Origin: JAHQVI01 sp963749875
Lineage (GTDB): Bacteria; Pseudomonadota; Alphaproteobacteria; Rhizobiales; Rhodomicrobiaceae
DNA length: 64,000 bases
Assembly: GCA_963749875.1 (NCBI GenBank)
Contig: CAVVOX010000002.1
Location: 1,674,001 to 1,738,000, forward strand
Direction: 5' to 3'
Positions 43,783 to 52,017 of this stretch are shown piece by piece. The notes under the pieces are model-generated. The model did no database searches and was not told where the DNA came from. It was given only the letters and a program-made list of their open reading frames with translations. The translations under genes and the position numbers were made by a program. Numbering within the stretch: position 1 is the stretch's first letter; each line of letters begins with the position of its first letter.

Positions 43783-45399
43783 CTATTCCGCCGCCATCTG
43801 ATGGACCGGTCCGGCGCCGCGCACGTCGGCGTCGACATCCCTCTCGAACCGCCGGAAGTTCTCGGCGAACATGCCGACGAGTTGCCGCGCCTGGCTGTCG
43901 AAGGCCTGCTTGTCGGCCCAGGTCCGGCGCGGATCGAGCAGATGCGGCGGCACGCCCTCGACATCGAGCGGCACCTCGAAGCCGAAGAGCGGATCGCGAC
44001 GATAGCTGGCATGTTTCAGCTTGCCGGACAGCGCGGCATTGAGCAGAGCGCGGGTGAATTTCAGTGGCATGCGCTGACCGACGCCGAACTTGCCGCCGGT
44101 CCAGCCGGTATTCATCAGCCAGCAATCGACATTGTGCTCGGCAATCAACTCGCGCAGGATGTTGCCATAGACGCTCGGATGGCGCGGCATAAAGGGCGCG
44201 CCGAAGCAGGTCGAGAAGGTCGCCATTGGCTCCGAAACGCCTTTTTCGGTCCCGGCGACCTTGGCGGTGTAGCCGGAGAGAAAATGGTACATCGCCTGAG
44301 ATGGCGTCAGCCGGGCGATTGGCGGGAGAACGCCGAAGGCGTCAGCGGTCAGCATGACGATGTTCGCCGGATGGCCGGCGCACCCGCTCGGCTTGGCATT
44401 GGGAACATAGCTCAGAGGATAAGCTGCGCGCGTATTCTCGGTGAGCGAACCGTCATCGAAATCGGGCGCGCGCGTTTCCGGATGAAGGATGACATTTTCG
44501 AGCACCGCGGCCCAGCTGTTCGCGGCGGCATAGATTTCCGGCTCGGCTTCCTTGGAGAGCCTGATGGTCTTTGCGTAGCAGCCACCCTCGAAATTGTAGA
44601 TGCCGTCCGGCGACCAGCCATGCTCGTCATCGCCGATCAGCATGCGCACCGGATCGGCCGAAAGCGTCGTCTTGCCGGTGCCGGAAAGGCCGAAAAAGAC
44701 CGCCGCATTGCCGCCTTCCCGCTCCTCGCTCGCCGAGCAATGCATGGGCATCACGCCCCTTTGCGGCAGAACATAGTTCAAATAGGTGAACACGGATTTT
44801 TTTGTCTCGCCCGCATAGGAGCTGCCGCCGATCAGCACCAGTTTGCGCTCGAAATCGCAGGCGATCACCGTCTCGGAACGACAGCCATGCCGCGCGGGAT
44901 CGGCGCGGAAGCCCGGCAGGTTTATGATCGTGAATTCGGGCTCGAAGTCAGCCAGCTCCTCGGCCGGCGGCGCGATCAACAAATGACGAATGAACAGAGC
45001 ATGCCAGGCAAGCTCGGTGTAAATTCTTGCGCGAAGCCGGTATTGCGGGTCGGCCCCGGCATAAAGATCTTGCGAAATAAGCTCCCGATCGGCGGCGTAG
45101 TCGAGGAAGTCTTCCAGCAGACGGTCGAAATGGTCCGGCGAAATCGCCTTGTTGTTGTCCCACCAGACCGCGTCTTCCGTCAGAGCATTGCGGACAATGA
45201 ATTTATCGGCGGCGGACCGGCCTGTATGTGCGCCCGTGCGAATGGCAAGCGCGCCGGTCGAAACGAGTTCGCCCTCGTGGCGCCGGATAGCGAGTTCGTA
45301 CAAGATCGATTGAGAGGGATTTCTGCGGAGAGATTTTAGCCGGCCAGATAGAAAGGACGAGAGTGATACGGCTTGGGAACCGTTTTCTTTACTTGTCAC
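43783..45399 (-). CDS. pckA: Phosphoenolpyruvate carboxykinase (ATP)
   Basis: Converts oxaloacetate and ATP to PEP and CO2, the entry to gluconeogenesis. The 538-residue protein has the kinase-1a P-loop GLSGTGKT (237-244), the oxaloacetate-binding RTGAHTGRSAADKF (about 54-67), GGSSYAGETKKS (about 191-202) and the DDEHGWS metal site. The length is standard. It lies on the minus strand, divergent in its neighbourhood from the chvI-chvG operon, which in rhizobia is often next to pckA. Confidence 0.97.
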   Translation of the reverse strand: MTSKENGSQAVSLSSFLSGRLKSLRRNPSQSILYELAIRRHEGELVSTGALAIRTGAHTGRSAADKFIVRNALTEDAVWWDNNKAISPDHFDRLLEDFLDYAADRELISQDLYAGADPQYRLRARIYTELAWHALFIRHLLIAPPAEELADFEPEFTIINLPGFRADPARHGCRSETVIACDFERKLVLIGGSSYAGETKKSVFTYLNYVLPQRGVMPMHCSASEEREGGNAAVFFGLSGTGKTTLSADPVRMLIGDDEHGWSPDGIYNFEGGCYAKTIRLSKEAEPEIYAAANSWAAVLENVILHPETRAPDFDDGSLTENTRAAYPLSYVPNAKPSGCAGHPANIVMLTADAFGVLPPIARLTPSQAMYHFLSGYTAKVAGTEKGVSEPMATFSTCFGAPFMPRHPSVYGNILRELIAEHNVDCWLMNTGWTGGKFGVGQRMPLKFTRALLNAALSGKLKHASYRRDPLFGFEVPLDVEGVPPHLLDPRRTWADKQAFDSQARQLVGMFAENFRRFERDVDADVRGAGPVHQMAAE

Positions 45400-45582
45400 A
45401 GATAACTCCTCAACGACTAATCGACCCGGCTGTCATCAGAACACTGGCGAAGCTATGAATATCAAGCGTAAATCGACATTTTGCACAGCCGATTTGGGAT
45501 GCCATTGCGCCAGATCAATATATGGGCATTTCAAGGGACAATCCAATCCCTGGTACGGGCCGGCAAACCCGTTACACAAGCA

Positions 45583-46326
45583 TTAGTTAAGGGGAAGGGT
45601 TGGATCGTGGCGACCGAGTTCGCGAAGCAGATCCACGAGCGCGTCTGGTTCCTCCAATCTCGCGGGGAACACGAGGCGCCCAACGTCCTGTTCCGAGACC
45701 AAATCGCATCCTTCTGGATCGCATGCGGCGATCCTCCAGCCGGGTTCCATCTTGCCGGTTAAAGAACCCGCGAGGCGGTCGATCAGTTCCCATTCGGAGG
45801 CATTTGCCGTATCGATCGCGGCCTCAATTCGCTCGTCCCACGATTTCGCCGCGGCCGGGGCGAAGAGAATGTCTTTGGCCGAAGGCGTCGTAATCCGCCC
45901 AAAGCCGCCGACATAATGGAGCTGCTCAATCCGCAACCGCCAGAAGGAAAAGTCGGCGAAGTCCGCATAGAAGGCCGCACCTGGATGCTTTGCAAGAAAT
46001 CGCCGTCTTGCGCCGCTATTCTCGGTCCGCTCGGCAACCCCCATGAGGCTCACGCGGCCCAGATTCAGAGGATCGCCGGGACCCGATTCGGCTGCGAGCA
46101 GAATCGATGCCCGCGGATCGGCTTCCAGATTGCGCGTGTGCCAGGCGAGCTTGGAGATCAGGAATATGGGCGAACCGTCCGTTTCGGTCGCAACGGTGAT
46201 GAGGGACGCATAAGGATGGCCGGTTGCCGGCTCCAGCGTCGCAAGCGATCCGATGCCCCTCCCGCGCAATAATGCGAGGACCGGCGTCACAATTAAGCCT
46301 GATTCAGCAGAGCTATGGACTGACAT
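45583..46326 (-). CDS. HugZ-like pyridoxamine 5'-phosphate oxidase family protein
   Basis: A 247-residue protein with an N-terminal split-barrel flavin/heme-binding domain (LLRGRGIGSLATLEPATGHPYASLITVAT, SPIFLISKLAWHTRNLEADPRASILLA) and a C-terminal DUF2470-type domain (LAGSLTGKMEPGWRIAACDPEGCDLV). This two-domain layout matches HugZ heme-utilisation proteins. FMN, PLP-type or heme substrates cannot be told apart by eye. The start ATG at 46326 is chosen because it begins MSVHSSAESG just before the domain; the open frame extends to 46428. It is divergent from chvI. Confidence 0.82.
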   Translation of the reverse strand: MSVHSSAESGLIVTPVLALLRGRGIGSLATLEPATGHPYASLITVATETDGSPIFLISKLAWHTRNLEADPRASILLAAESGPGDPLNLGRVSLMGVAERTENSGARRRFLAKHPGAAFYADFADFSFWRLRIEQLHYVGGFGRITTPSAKDILFAPAAAKSWDERIEAAIDTANASEWELIDRLAGSLTGKMEPGWRIAACDPEGCDLVSEQDVGRLVFPARLEEPDALVDLLRELGRHDPTLPLN

Positions 46327-46457
46327 GATTTCGAGATTTGCAATTTGTGAACGCTGTTCTACGATGCGTTTCAAATTTGACGTGGCTTTTCCGCCACAGT
46401 ATGACCTCCCTTCGAAAATGAAACACACGTGATATGGACGGGCGAGGCACTACAATC

Positions 46458-47153
46458 ATGCCGACAATCTCACTTGTTGATGACGACCGCAACATCGTGA
46501 CGTCGCTGCGAATGGTTCTTGAGGCCGAAGGCTACAAGATCAACGCCTATACCGACGGTGCGTCAGCCCTTGACGGGATGATCGCCGATCCGCCCGATCT
46601 TGCGATCCTCGACATCAAGATGCCCCGCATGGATGGCATGGAGCTGCTTCGGCGCCTGCGTCAGCGCACCGAATTGCCAGTCATCTTTCTGACCTCCAAG
46701 GATGACGAGATTGACGAGCTTTTCGGGCTGAAAATGGGCGCGGACGATTTCATCCGAAAGCCGTTCTCGCAACGCCTGCTGGTCGAACGGGTCAGGGCGA
46801 TCCTGCGCCGCTCGGCCCCGCGCGAGGCGGCGGCGGGAATGGACGATCCGGCCAATATCATCGAGCGCGGCAAGCTGAAGCTCGATCCGGAACGCCATAG
46901 CTGCATGTGGGACGGCATGCCCGTCACGCTGACGGTCACCGAATTTCTGATCCTTCAGGCTCTGGCCCAGCGTCCCGGCGTCGTGAAAAGCCGGGATGCG
47001 CTGATGGACGCTGCCTATGACGACCAGGTCTATGTCGACGACCGCACGATCGACAGTCATATCAAGCGGCTGCGAAAGAAGTTTAAGCTCGTTGACAATA
47101 ATTTCGACGTGATCGAGACACTTTACGGTGTAGGCTACCGCTTCAAGGAATGA
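46458..47153 (+). CDS. chvI: Response regulator ChvI (OmpR/PhoB family)
   Basis: A 231-residue transcription factor. The receiver domain has the acidic pocket D8-D9-D10, phosphoacceptor D52 (LAILDIKMPRMDG) and K101-type lysine in DDFIRKPF. The C-terminal winged helix (about 130-230) shows VTEFLILQALAQRPGVVKSRDALMDAAYDDQVYVDDRTIDSHIKRLRKKF, the ChvI-typical version. The ATG at 46458 follows GAGG and begins MPTISLVDDD; an ATG eight codons upstream lacks a ribosome-binding site. Its stop overlaps the chvG start. ChvI controls acid and envelope responses in rhizobia. Confidence 0.95.
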   Translation: MPTISLVDDDRNIVTSLRMVLEAEGYKINAYTDGASALDGMIADPPDLAILDIKMPRMDGMELLRRLRQRTELPVIFLTSKDDEIDELFGLKMGADDFIRKPFSQRLLVERVRAILRRSAPREAAAGMDDPANIIERGKLKLDPERHSCMWDGMPVTLTVTEFLILQALAQRPGVVKSRDALMDAAYDDQVYVDDRTIDSHIKRLRKKFKLVDNNFDVIETLYGVGYRFKE

Positions 47154-48946
47154 CGTCGGAGGGCAAGACGATTGCAATAGAAACCGCCCGGCCAATCAGC
47201 GGATCCGGCTTCGCGGCTTCCGGCCGCCTTGCATGGCGCAGGCTCATGAAAGCCTTTGCGCGCGCGGGCGTTTACTACACATTCACCTCCATTGTCGGCC
47301 GCATCGTCGCGCTCAATAGTTTGAGCCTTATCGTTCTCCTCATCGGAATGTTCTATATCAGCGATTTCTACGATCGGCTGATCAAAGCGCGCGGGGAGAG
47401 CCTCAAGATCGAAGCCGAGATCATTGCAAAGGCGCTGACGCTGGAAGGTGCGCCACGCATTTCCGAGGGCTATGACGACGTCATCCTCGGCGCCCCTCCC
47501 GACAGCACTTACACGATCAGCCAGGAAAAGGCCGCCGAGCTTCTTCGCAGCCTGATCAAGCCGACGAATACCCATGGCTATGTCTACAACGCCGACGGCA
47601 GCTGGCTGGTGGACAGCAATCGGATCTTCAGGGCGGGGAAGCTGACGCAGTACCAAAATCCGACAAAACGGGAAGACGAGGTCAGCTGGCGCTACCGGCT
47701 CTGGTTGCGCGTGGAGCACCTGTTCCGGTCCGCGAGCCTGCCGAAACTCGATATCGGCACCATGCAGAACGGCAAGAACTTCGCCGAGGTCAAAGCCGCT
47801 CTGGAAGAAGGCAGTCCCACGCTGATTGCCCGCGAGAACGAGCTCGGCGAGACGATCCTCAGCTATGCGGCGCCGATCGAGAAAGGCGGCAAAGTGCTCG
47901 GCGCGCTCCTCCTGACGACGGATGACGGCGCCATCGACCAGGAGCTTGTCACGGAACGTAAGTCCATGGCCCGGCTTTGGCTCTTGGTTCTCGTTGTGAC
48001 AGTTGGTGGATCGATCATTCTCTCCGGCACCATTGCAGGCCCGATGCATCGTCTTGCGCAGGCCGCAAAACGCGTGCGCAACAATATCAAGGCGCGCGCC
48101 GATATTCCCGATTTCACGCATCGGTCGGACGAGATCGGTCATCTGGCCCGCGCGCTGCGGGAGATGACCTCGGCGCTCTATGCGCGGCTCGATGCAATCG
48201 AGAGCTTCGCCGCCGACGTTTCGCATGAGTTGAAGAATCCTCTGACCTCGTTGCAGAGCGCTGCGGAAACCTTGCCGCTCGCGAAAAGGGACGAAGACCG
48301 CGATCGCCTGATGCAGATTGTCCGGCACGACGTGCACAGGCTGAACCGGCTCATTACCGACATCTCCGACGCCTCCCGGCTTGACGCCGAGCTTGCGCGG
48401 GAAAGCCTGCGTCCGGTCAATATTGCGGCTCTGCTGGATTCCATCTGCGGGGCGCAAAACGACATCCATCGCGACTGCCCGGTCAATATCGACCTGCAGA
48501 TCAAGGGCATGCCGCGCGCCGCCGCGATCGGAAACAAGAGCCCGTTCAGGATTTACGGGCATGAGGGACGGCTGAGCCAGGTGGTCTGCAATCTGCTCGA
48601 TAATGCCATCTCCTTCTCGCCCGAAAATGGCGCCATCCGGGTCATTTGCAGCCTGGACCGCAACGCCAAAGAGATTGAAATCGCGGTCGAGGACGAGGGG
48701 CCGGGCATTCCACCGGAGCATCTGGAGAAGATCTTCGAGCGTTTCTATACCGACCGGCCGGAGCAGGAAGAGTTCGGAAAGAACTCCGGTCTCGGGCTGA
48801 ATATTTGCCGGCAGATCGTCACGGCCCACAGGGGCCGCATCTGGGCGGAGAACCGCCTGCCGCCCCGGCCGGCGAAGGCGGCCGGCGAATGCGAGCCCGC
48901 ACGGTCACTGGGCGCGCGCTTTGTCATCCGTCTGCCAGTGATCTGA
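47150..48946 (+). CDS. chvG: Sensor histidine kinase ChvG
   Basis: An inner-membrane sensor of 598 residues. Two transmembrane helices (about 53-71 and 276-296) flank a periplasmic stimulus-sensing domain of about 205 residues. A HAMP linker follows (GPMHRLAQAAKRVR), then the HisKA box with H359 (FAADVSHELKNPLTSL), and the ATPase domain with N-box NLLDNAISFSP, G1 DEGPGIPPEHL and G2 GLGLNICRQIV. It overlaps chvI by four bases (ATGA) and is followed one base later by hprK. The partner is ChvI. Confidence 0.95.
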   Translation: MTSEGKTIAIETARPISGSGFAASGRLAWRRLMKAFARAGVYYTFTSIVGRIVALNSLSLIVLLIGMFYISDFYDRLIKARGESLKIEAEIIAKALTLEGAPRISEGYDDVILGAPPDSTYTISQEKAAELLRSLIKPTNTHGYVYNADGSWLVDSNRIFRAGKLTQYQNPTKREDEVSWRYRLWLRVEHLFRSASLPKLDIGTMQNGKNFAEVKAALEEGSPTLIARENELGETILSYAAPIEKGGKVLGALLLTTDDGAIDQELVTERKSMARLWLLVLVVTVGGSIILSGTIAGPMHRLAQAAKRVRNNIKARADIPDFTHRSDEIGHLARALREMTSALYARLDAIESFAADVSHELKNPLTSLQSAAETLPLAKRDEDRDRLMQIVRHDVHRLNRLITDISDASRLDAELARESLRPVNIAALLDSICGAQNDIHRDCPVNIDLQIKGMPRAAAIGNKSPFRIYGHEGRLSQVVCNLLDNAISFSPENGAIRVICSLDRNAKEIEIAVEDEGPGIPPEHLEKIFERFYTDRPEQEEFGKNSGLGLNICRQIVTAHRGRIWAENRLPPRPAKAAGECEPARSLGARFVIRLPVI

Positions 48947-48947
48947 C

Positions 48948-49397
48948 GTGAAGCTTCAATCCGTGCTCATTTACGGGACCTGCGTGTCACTCGGCGGAAA
49001 TGCCGCGATCCTGAAGGGTGCATCGGGCAGCGGGAAGTCGGATCTCGCTCTCCGCTTCATTTTCGACACGCCGCCAGAGCTCGAGGCGGCCCTCGTCGCC
49101 GACGATCAGATCGAAGTCGAGGAGCGAAATGGCAAGCTGATGGCCAGCGCACCTCAGACAATCGCCGGACGGATGGAAGTGCGTGGCATCGGCATCATCG
49201 CCGTCCCCTACCGCCGCGACGCCGAGGTCAGGCTGATCGTACAGCTGACCGACAATGACGAGGTTCCGAGGCTGCCCCCATCGCCTCTGCCGGCGCAGTC
49301 CCTGTGTGGCCGCGACCTGCCGATCCTGCAGCTTTCGCCGTTCGAACCCTCGGCCCATCTGAAGCTGCGCCTCGCGCTTCAGAAGATCGAATGGTGA
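48948..49397 (+). CDS. hprK: Short HPr kinase/phosphorylase (C-terminal type)
   Basis: A 149-residue kinase that phosphorylates HPr on serine. Only the catalytic C-terminal domain is present, as in other alphaproteobacteria; the N-terminal domain of Firmicutes HprK is absent. The P-loop is KGASGSGKSDLALR, and the phosphorylation loop and signature GRMEVRGIGIIAVPY are seen near the middle. The start is GTG, one base after the chvG stop, so it is translated with the sensor kinase. Its target HPr is encoded 0.7 kb downstream. Confidence 0.93.
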   Translation: MKLQSVLIYGTCVSLGGNAAILKGASGSGKSDLALRFIFDTPPELEAALVADDQIEVEERNGKLMASAPQTIAGRMEVRGIGIIAVPYRRDAEVRLIVQLTDNDEVPRLPPSPLPAQSLCGRDLPILQLSPFEPSAHLKLRLALQKIEW

Positions 49398-49564
49398 AAA
49401 ATGATTCTGAGGATTAACCCTGATTGGCGAATCCGCTTTCATCCTGCGCACTGTTTTCCTGATGGGGCTTGCGCGGCAAGCGTCAAAAACGGAGAATGTT
49501 GGAAGGGTCTGCGGGCGAGCCGGCGCGTTGCGGCGCAGCGTGGCCGCGCTGATTGGATCAAGGT

Positions 49565-49966
49565 ATGATCGGCATTGTCATTGTCACGCACGGCCATTTG
49601 GCCGAGGAATTCCGGGCGGCGTTGGAGCATGTTGTCGGTCCGCAAGAGCAGATCGCCACGATCTGCATTCAGCCCGATGACAATATGGAGGAGCGGCGGT
49701 CGGCCATCCTGGAGGCCATCGGCGTGGTCGAGAACGGCGATGGCTGCGTGCTGCTGACCGATATGTTTGGCGGCACCCCGTCTAATCTTGCGATCTCCGC
49801 AATGGATGAATCGCGCGTGGAAGTGATTGCCGGCATCAATCTGCCCATGCTCGTGAAGCTCGCCCGCGTCCGCGAGGAGTTCCCCTTGCCGGAAGCAATC
49901 AAGCTCGCACAGGAGGCTGGCCGCAAATATATTCATGTGGCTAGCCAGGTTCTAGCTCCACGATAA
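49565..49966 (+). CDS. manX: Mannose-family PTS EIIA domain protein
   Basis: A 133-residue single-domain EIIA of the mannose family with phosphoacceptor H9 (IVTHGHLAEEF) and the LLTDMFGGTPSNLAI motif that contacts the phosphohistidine. There are no EIIB, EIIC or EIID genes nearby, so it most likely works as a regulatory phosphoprotein rather than in sugar uptake. A TTG four codons upstream is an alternative start. It lies between hprK and ptsH, the common Hyphomicrobiales order. Confidence 0.93.
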   Translation: MIGIVIVTHGHLAEEFRAALEHVVGPQEQIATICIQPDDNMEERRSAILEAIGVVENGDGCVLLTDMFGGTPSNLAISAMDESRVEVIAGINLPMLVKLARVREEFPLPEAIKLAQEAGRKYIHVASQVLAPR

Positions 49967-50123
49967 ATGCATTTGCCACCATATCTTCATGTACCAGCTG
50001 CGTTTTTAGATGTTGCGCTGGCCGGCCATCGAGCAAGGAATGCGCATAATGCTTCCGCTCGGCGGGCGGATATTGCATAATTGCCTTGCCCGCCGGCTTT
50101 CGCCGTCAACATTCAGGCTCGAC

Positions 50124-50420
50124 ATGACCAGCATTTCCGCTTCCGGCGTCTATCAATGCCTCGCCGAAGTCACGATAACGAACCAAAGGGGTCTGCATGC
50201 CCGCGCCTCCGCCGCATTCGTCAAATGCGTCGAGAGGTTTGACGCCGAGGTGGTGGTCAAGCGGGACGAGGTCGGCGTGAACGGCACCTCGATCATGGGG
50301 CTGATGATGCTTGCCGCCGGGCCGGGCACCCGGATTGTCATCGAAACGGAGGGGCCGGAGGCCGAGGAGGCGCTCGACGCCCTGACCGCGCTTATCGAAC
50401 AAGGCTTCCATGAGGAGTAG
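50124..50420 (+). CDS. ptsH: Phosphocarrier protein HPr
   Basis: A 98-residue HPr. The phosphorylated histidine is H25 in NQRGLHARASAAF, and the HprK target serine lies in NGTSIMGLMML. The first 12 residues are an extension relative to E. coli HPr. The ATG at 50124 is preferred because the earlier frame from 50010 has no similarity to HPr. The EI partner is not in this window. A dispersed repeat follows 15 bases after the stop. Confidence 0.93.
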   Translation: MTSISASGVYQCLAEVTITNQRGLHARASAAFVKCVERFDAEVVVKRDEVGVNGTSIMGLMMLAAGPGTRIVIETEGPEAEEALDALTALIEQGFHEE

Positions 50421-50435
50421 CCGGCGGATTGTCAG

Positions 50436-50565
50436 CTAGCGCAACGCGCGTCCAAGCATGTCCCCGCGAAGGCGGGGATGGACGCGGGGACAGTTGCACT
50501 CGTCTTTTGAAATCGATCAGCTTGACCTCGCTCAAGTGATTCCACTTGAACGAGGGTTGATCTAG
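50436..50565. repeat. Two-hairpin dispersed repeat, copy E
   Basis: A full element of 130 bases bounded by CTAG on both sides, in the B orientation: GC-rich hairpin first (TCCCCGC/GCGGGGA inner stem), then CTCGCTCAAGTG...CACTTGAACGAG with outer GATCA/TTGATC. It sits between the convergent ptsH and glycosyltransferase genes, so it could terminate both. Confidence 0.9.
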
Positions 50566-50575
50566 CGCCGACACC

Positions 50576-51211
50576 CTACCCCGGCGTCAGCGTCACCAAT
50601 GAGCCCCGCGGCCCGGCCTGCCGATAAGACGGCGTATCATCGACATCGGAAAGTTCCGCCGCAAAGCCAATCTTGCGGCCGCTGAGGTTCGCGAGCGCAT
50701 CCGAGAGCGTCGCCGGGCTCGACCAGCGAACCCCGGCAAACAGGCCGGAAAGCCGCGGAAAGCGTTTCAAGCCAATCAGCCAGAAGCCCCCATCTTCAGC
50801 CGGTCCGAACACGGCGTCATTGTACCGAAGCCGGTCGAACGCCGCCGCAATATGCTCCGCGCCGGCTTCCGGAATGTCCGAACCGATAAGGATGGCCGGT
50901 CCGGGCCCTTGCGCCCGGAGCAGCCTTTCCATGCGCACGCCCAAATCCCCCCGGCCCTGCCGGACCCGCGGAATGCGGCGCGGCCAGAACGGCGCAGGGA
51001 TCGCGCTGTCCGGCGCAACAGCGAGAACGAGCCGCCAGCGCGGATCGCACGCCAGCCGGCGGATCAGATTCGCCGTCACGGTCCGATAGAACTGGGTCGC
51101 CGCCACCGGCCCGATCTCGCGCGCAAGCCGTGTCTTGACGGCGCCCATGCGCGGCGCTTTCACCATCAGGACGAGATGGCGGGTCGTCCGGCCCGTATGG
51201 CGCCTAACCAT
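50576..51211 (-). CDS. TIGR04282-type glycosyltransferase (DUF2064)
   Basis: A 211-residue cytosolic protein of the DUF2064 / arsenosugar-type glycosyltransferase family: VKAPRMGAVKTRLAREIGP at the start, QGRGDLGVRMERL, ILIGSDIPE and FGPAEDGGFWLIGL are the diagnostic phrases, with nucleotide-sugar binding inferred. The ATG at 51211 has a GCCAGG box and overlaps the previous gene by eight bases, so the two are coupled. No arsenic methyltransferase or radical SAM ArsS is adjacent, so the arsenosugar role is only a family label. Confidence 0.82.
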   Translation of the reverse strand: MVRRHTGRTTRHLVLMVKAPRMGAVKTRLAREIGPVAATQFYRTVTANLIRRLACDPRWRLVLAVAPDSAIPAPFWPRRIPRVRQGRGDLGVRMERLLRAQGPGPAILIGSDIPEAGAEHIAAAFDRLRYNDAVFGPAEDGGFWLIGLKRFPRLSGLFAGVRWSSPATLSDALANLSGRKIGFAAELSDVDDTPSYRQAGPRGSLVTLTPG

Positions 51212-51905
51212 AAAGCCTGGCAAGCACATGCGGCGGGACGCACAAGTAATAAAGGCCGAGACAGGCCAGATTGCGCAACATCCGCCGCCAATAGCCGCCC
51301 TTCCGATAGCGCCGTGCGCTGGTCACGGCCGAGGAGCGGAAGAAGGCGATGCGCCTGCGGCCGATGCGCCGCACGAGGTCGACATCTTCCATCAGCACCA
51401 GCGGCTTGAAGCCTCCGACTTCGTCATAGAGGCGCCGCGATATGAGAAGCCCCTGATCGCCATAGGGCATCTTGAAGACCCGGCAGCGAACGCCGACAGC
51501 CCAGCGAAGATAGGCCGCCATCAACCCGTTATCATCCAGCGCGAAGCGGAACGCGGCCGCCCTGTCCGGCTCTTCGACACTCTCGACCAACTGAATGTGG
51601 CGGAAGGCTTCCTCCTCCCACCCCGGTTGCAGGACCGTGTCCGAATGCAGAAAAAGCAGCCAGCGTCCCTTGGCCTGTCGCGCGCCTTCGGCAAGTTGCA
51701 GGCCCCTCCCCGGCTCGGACTGAATGAGGCGTGCGCCCGCTTCGTCAACGATTTTGCAGGTCACATCCGACGAGCCGCCATCGACCACCACGACCTCCCG
51801 CACCAGCCCGTCGATCGCCGCGGGGACGAGCGCCGCCAGCGTGCGGCCGAGTGCGGCCTGGGCGTTATGGGTCGGAATAACAACGGAGATCATGGCGGCG
51901 ATCAT
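51204..51905 (-). CDS. TIGR04283-type family 2 glycosyltransferase
   Basis: A 233-residue GT2 enzyme with the GT-A fold: ISVVIPTHNAQAALGRTLAAL, EVVVVDGGSSDVT, RGLQLAEGARQAKGRWLLFLHSDTVL (the DxD-like HSDT) and FMPYGDQGLLISRRLYDEVGGF-type C-terminal phrases with LMEDVDLVRRIGRRRI. Start candidates are the ATGs at 51905 and 51893, both directly before the first strand. It is translationally coupled to the DUF2064 gene. The two families are usually found as a pair. Confidence 0.86.
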   Translation of the reverse strand: MIAAMISVVIPTHNAQAALGRTLAALVPAAIDGLVREVVVVDGGSSDVTCKIVDEAGARLIQSEPGRGLQLAEGARQAKGRWLLFLHSDTVLQPGWEEEAFRHIQLVESVEEPDRAAAFRFALDDNGLMAAYLRWAVGVRCRVFKMPYGDQGLLISRRLYDEVGGFKPLVLMEDVDLVRRIGRRRIAFFRSSAVTSARRYRKGGYWRRMLRNLACLGLYYLCVPPHVLARLYG

Positions 51906-52017
51906 AGGGCGTGATCCGGGAAAGTGAAGTCCGCATTTCAGACAATCTTTCGGGACGCAGTTCAAAATACCGTCATTTTGTTCTTTATTTGTTCTCGGCC
52001 TCGGGCTAACTTAGCGC

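Noticed and set aside
43801..45339. A 512-codon open frame on the plus strand, antisense to pckA
   Set aside because: pckA is complete and unmistakable on the minus strand; the antisense frame has the composition of a shadow.
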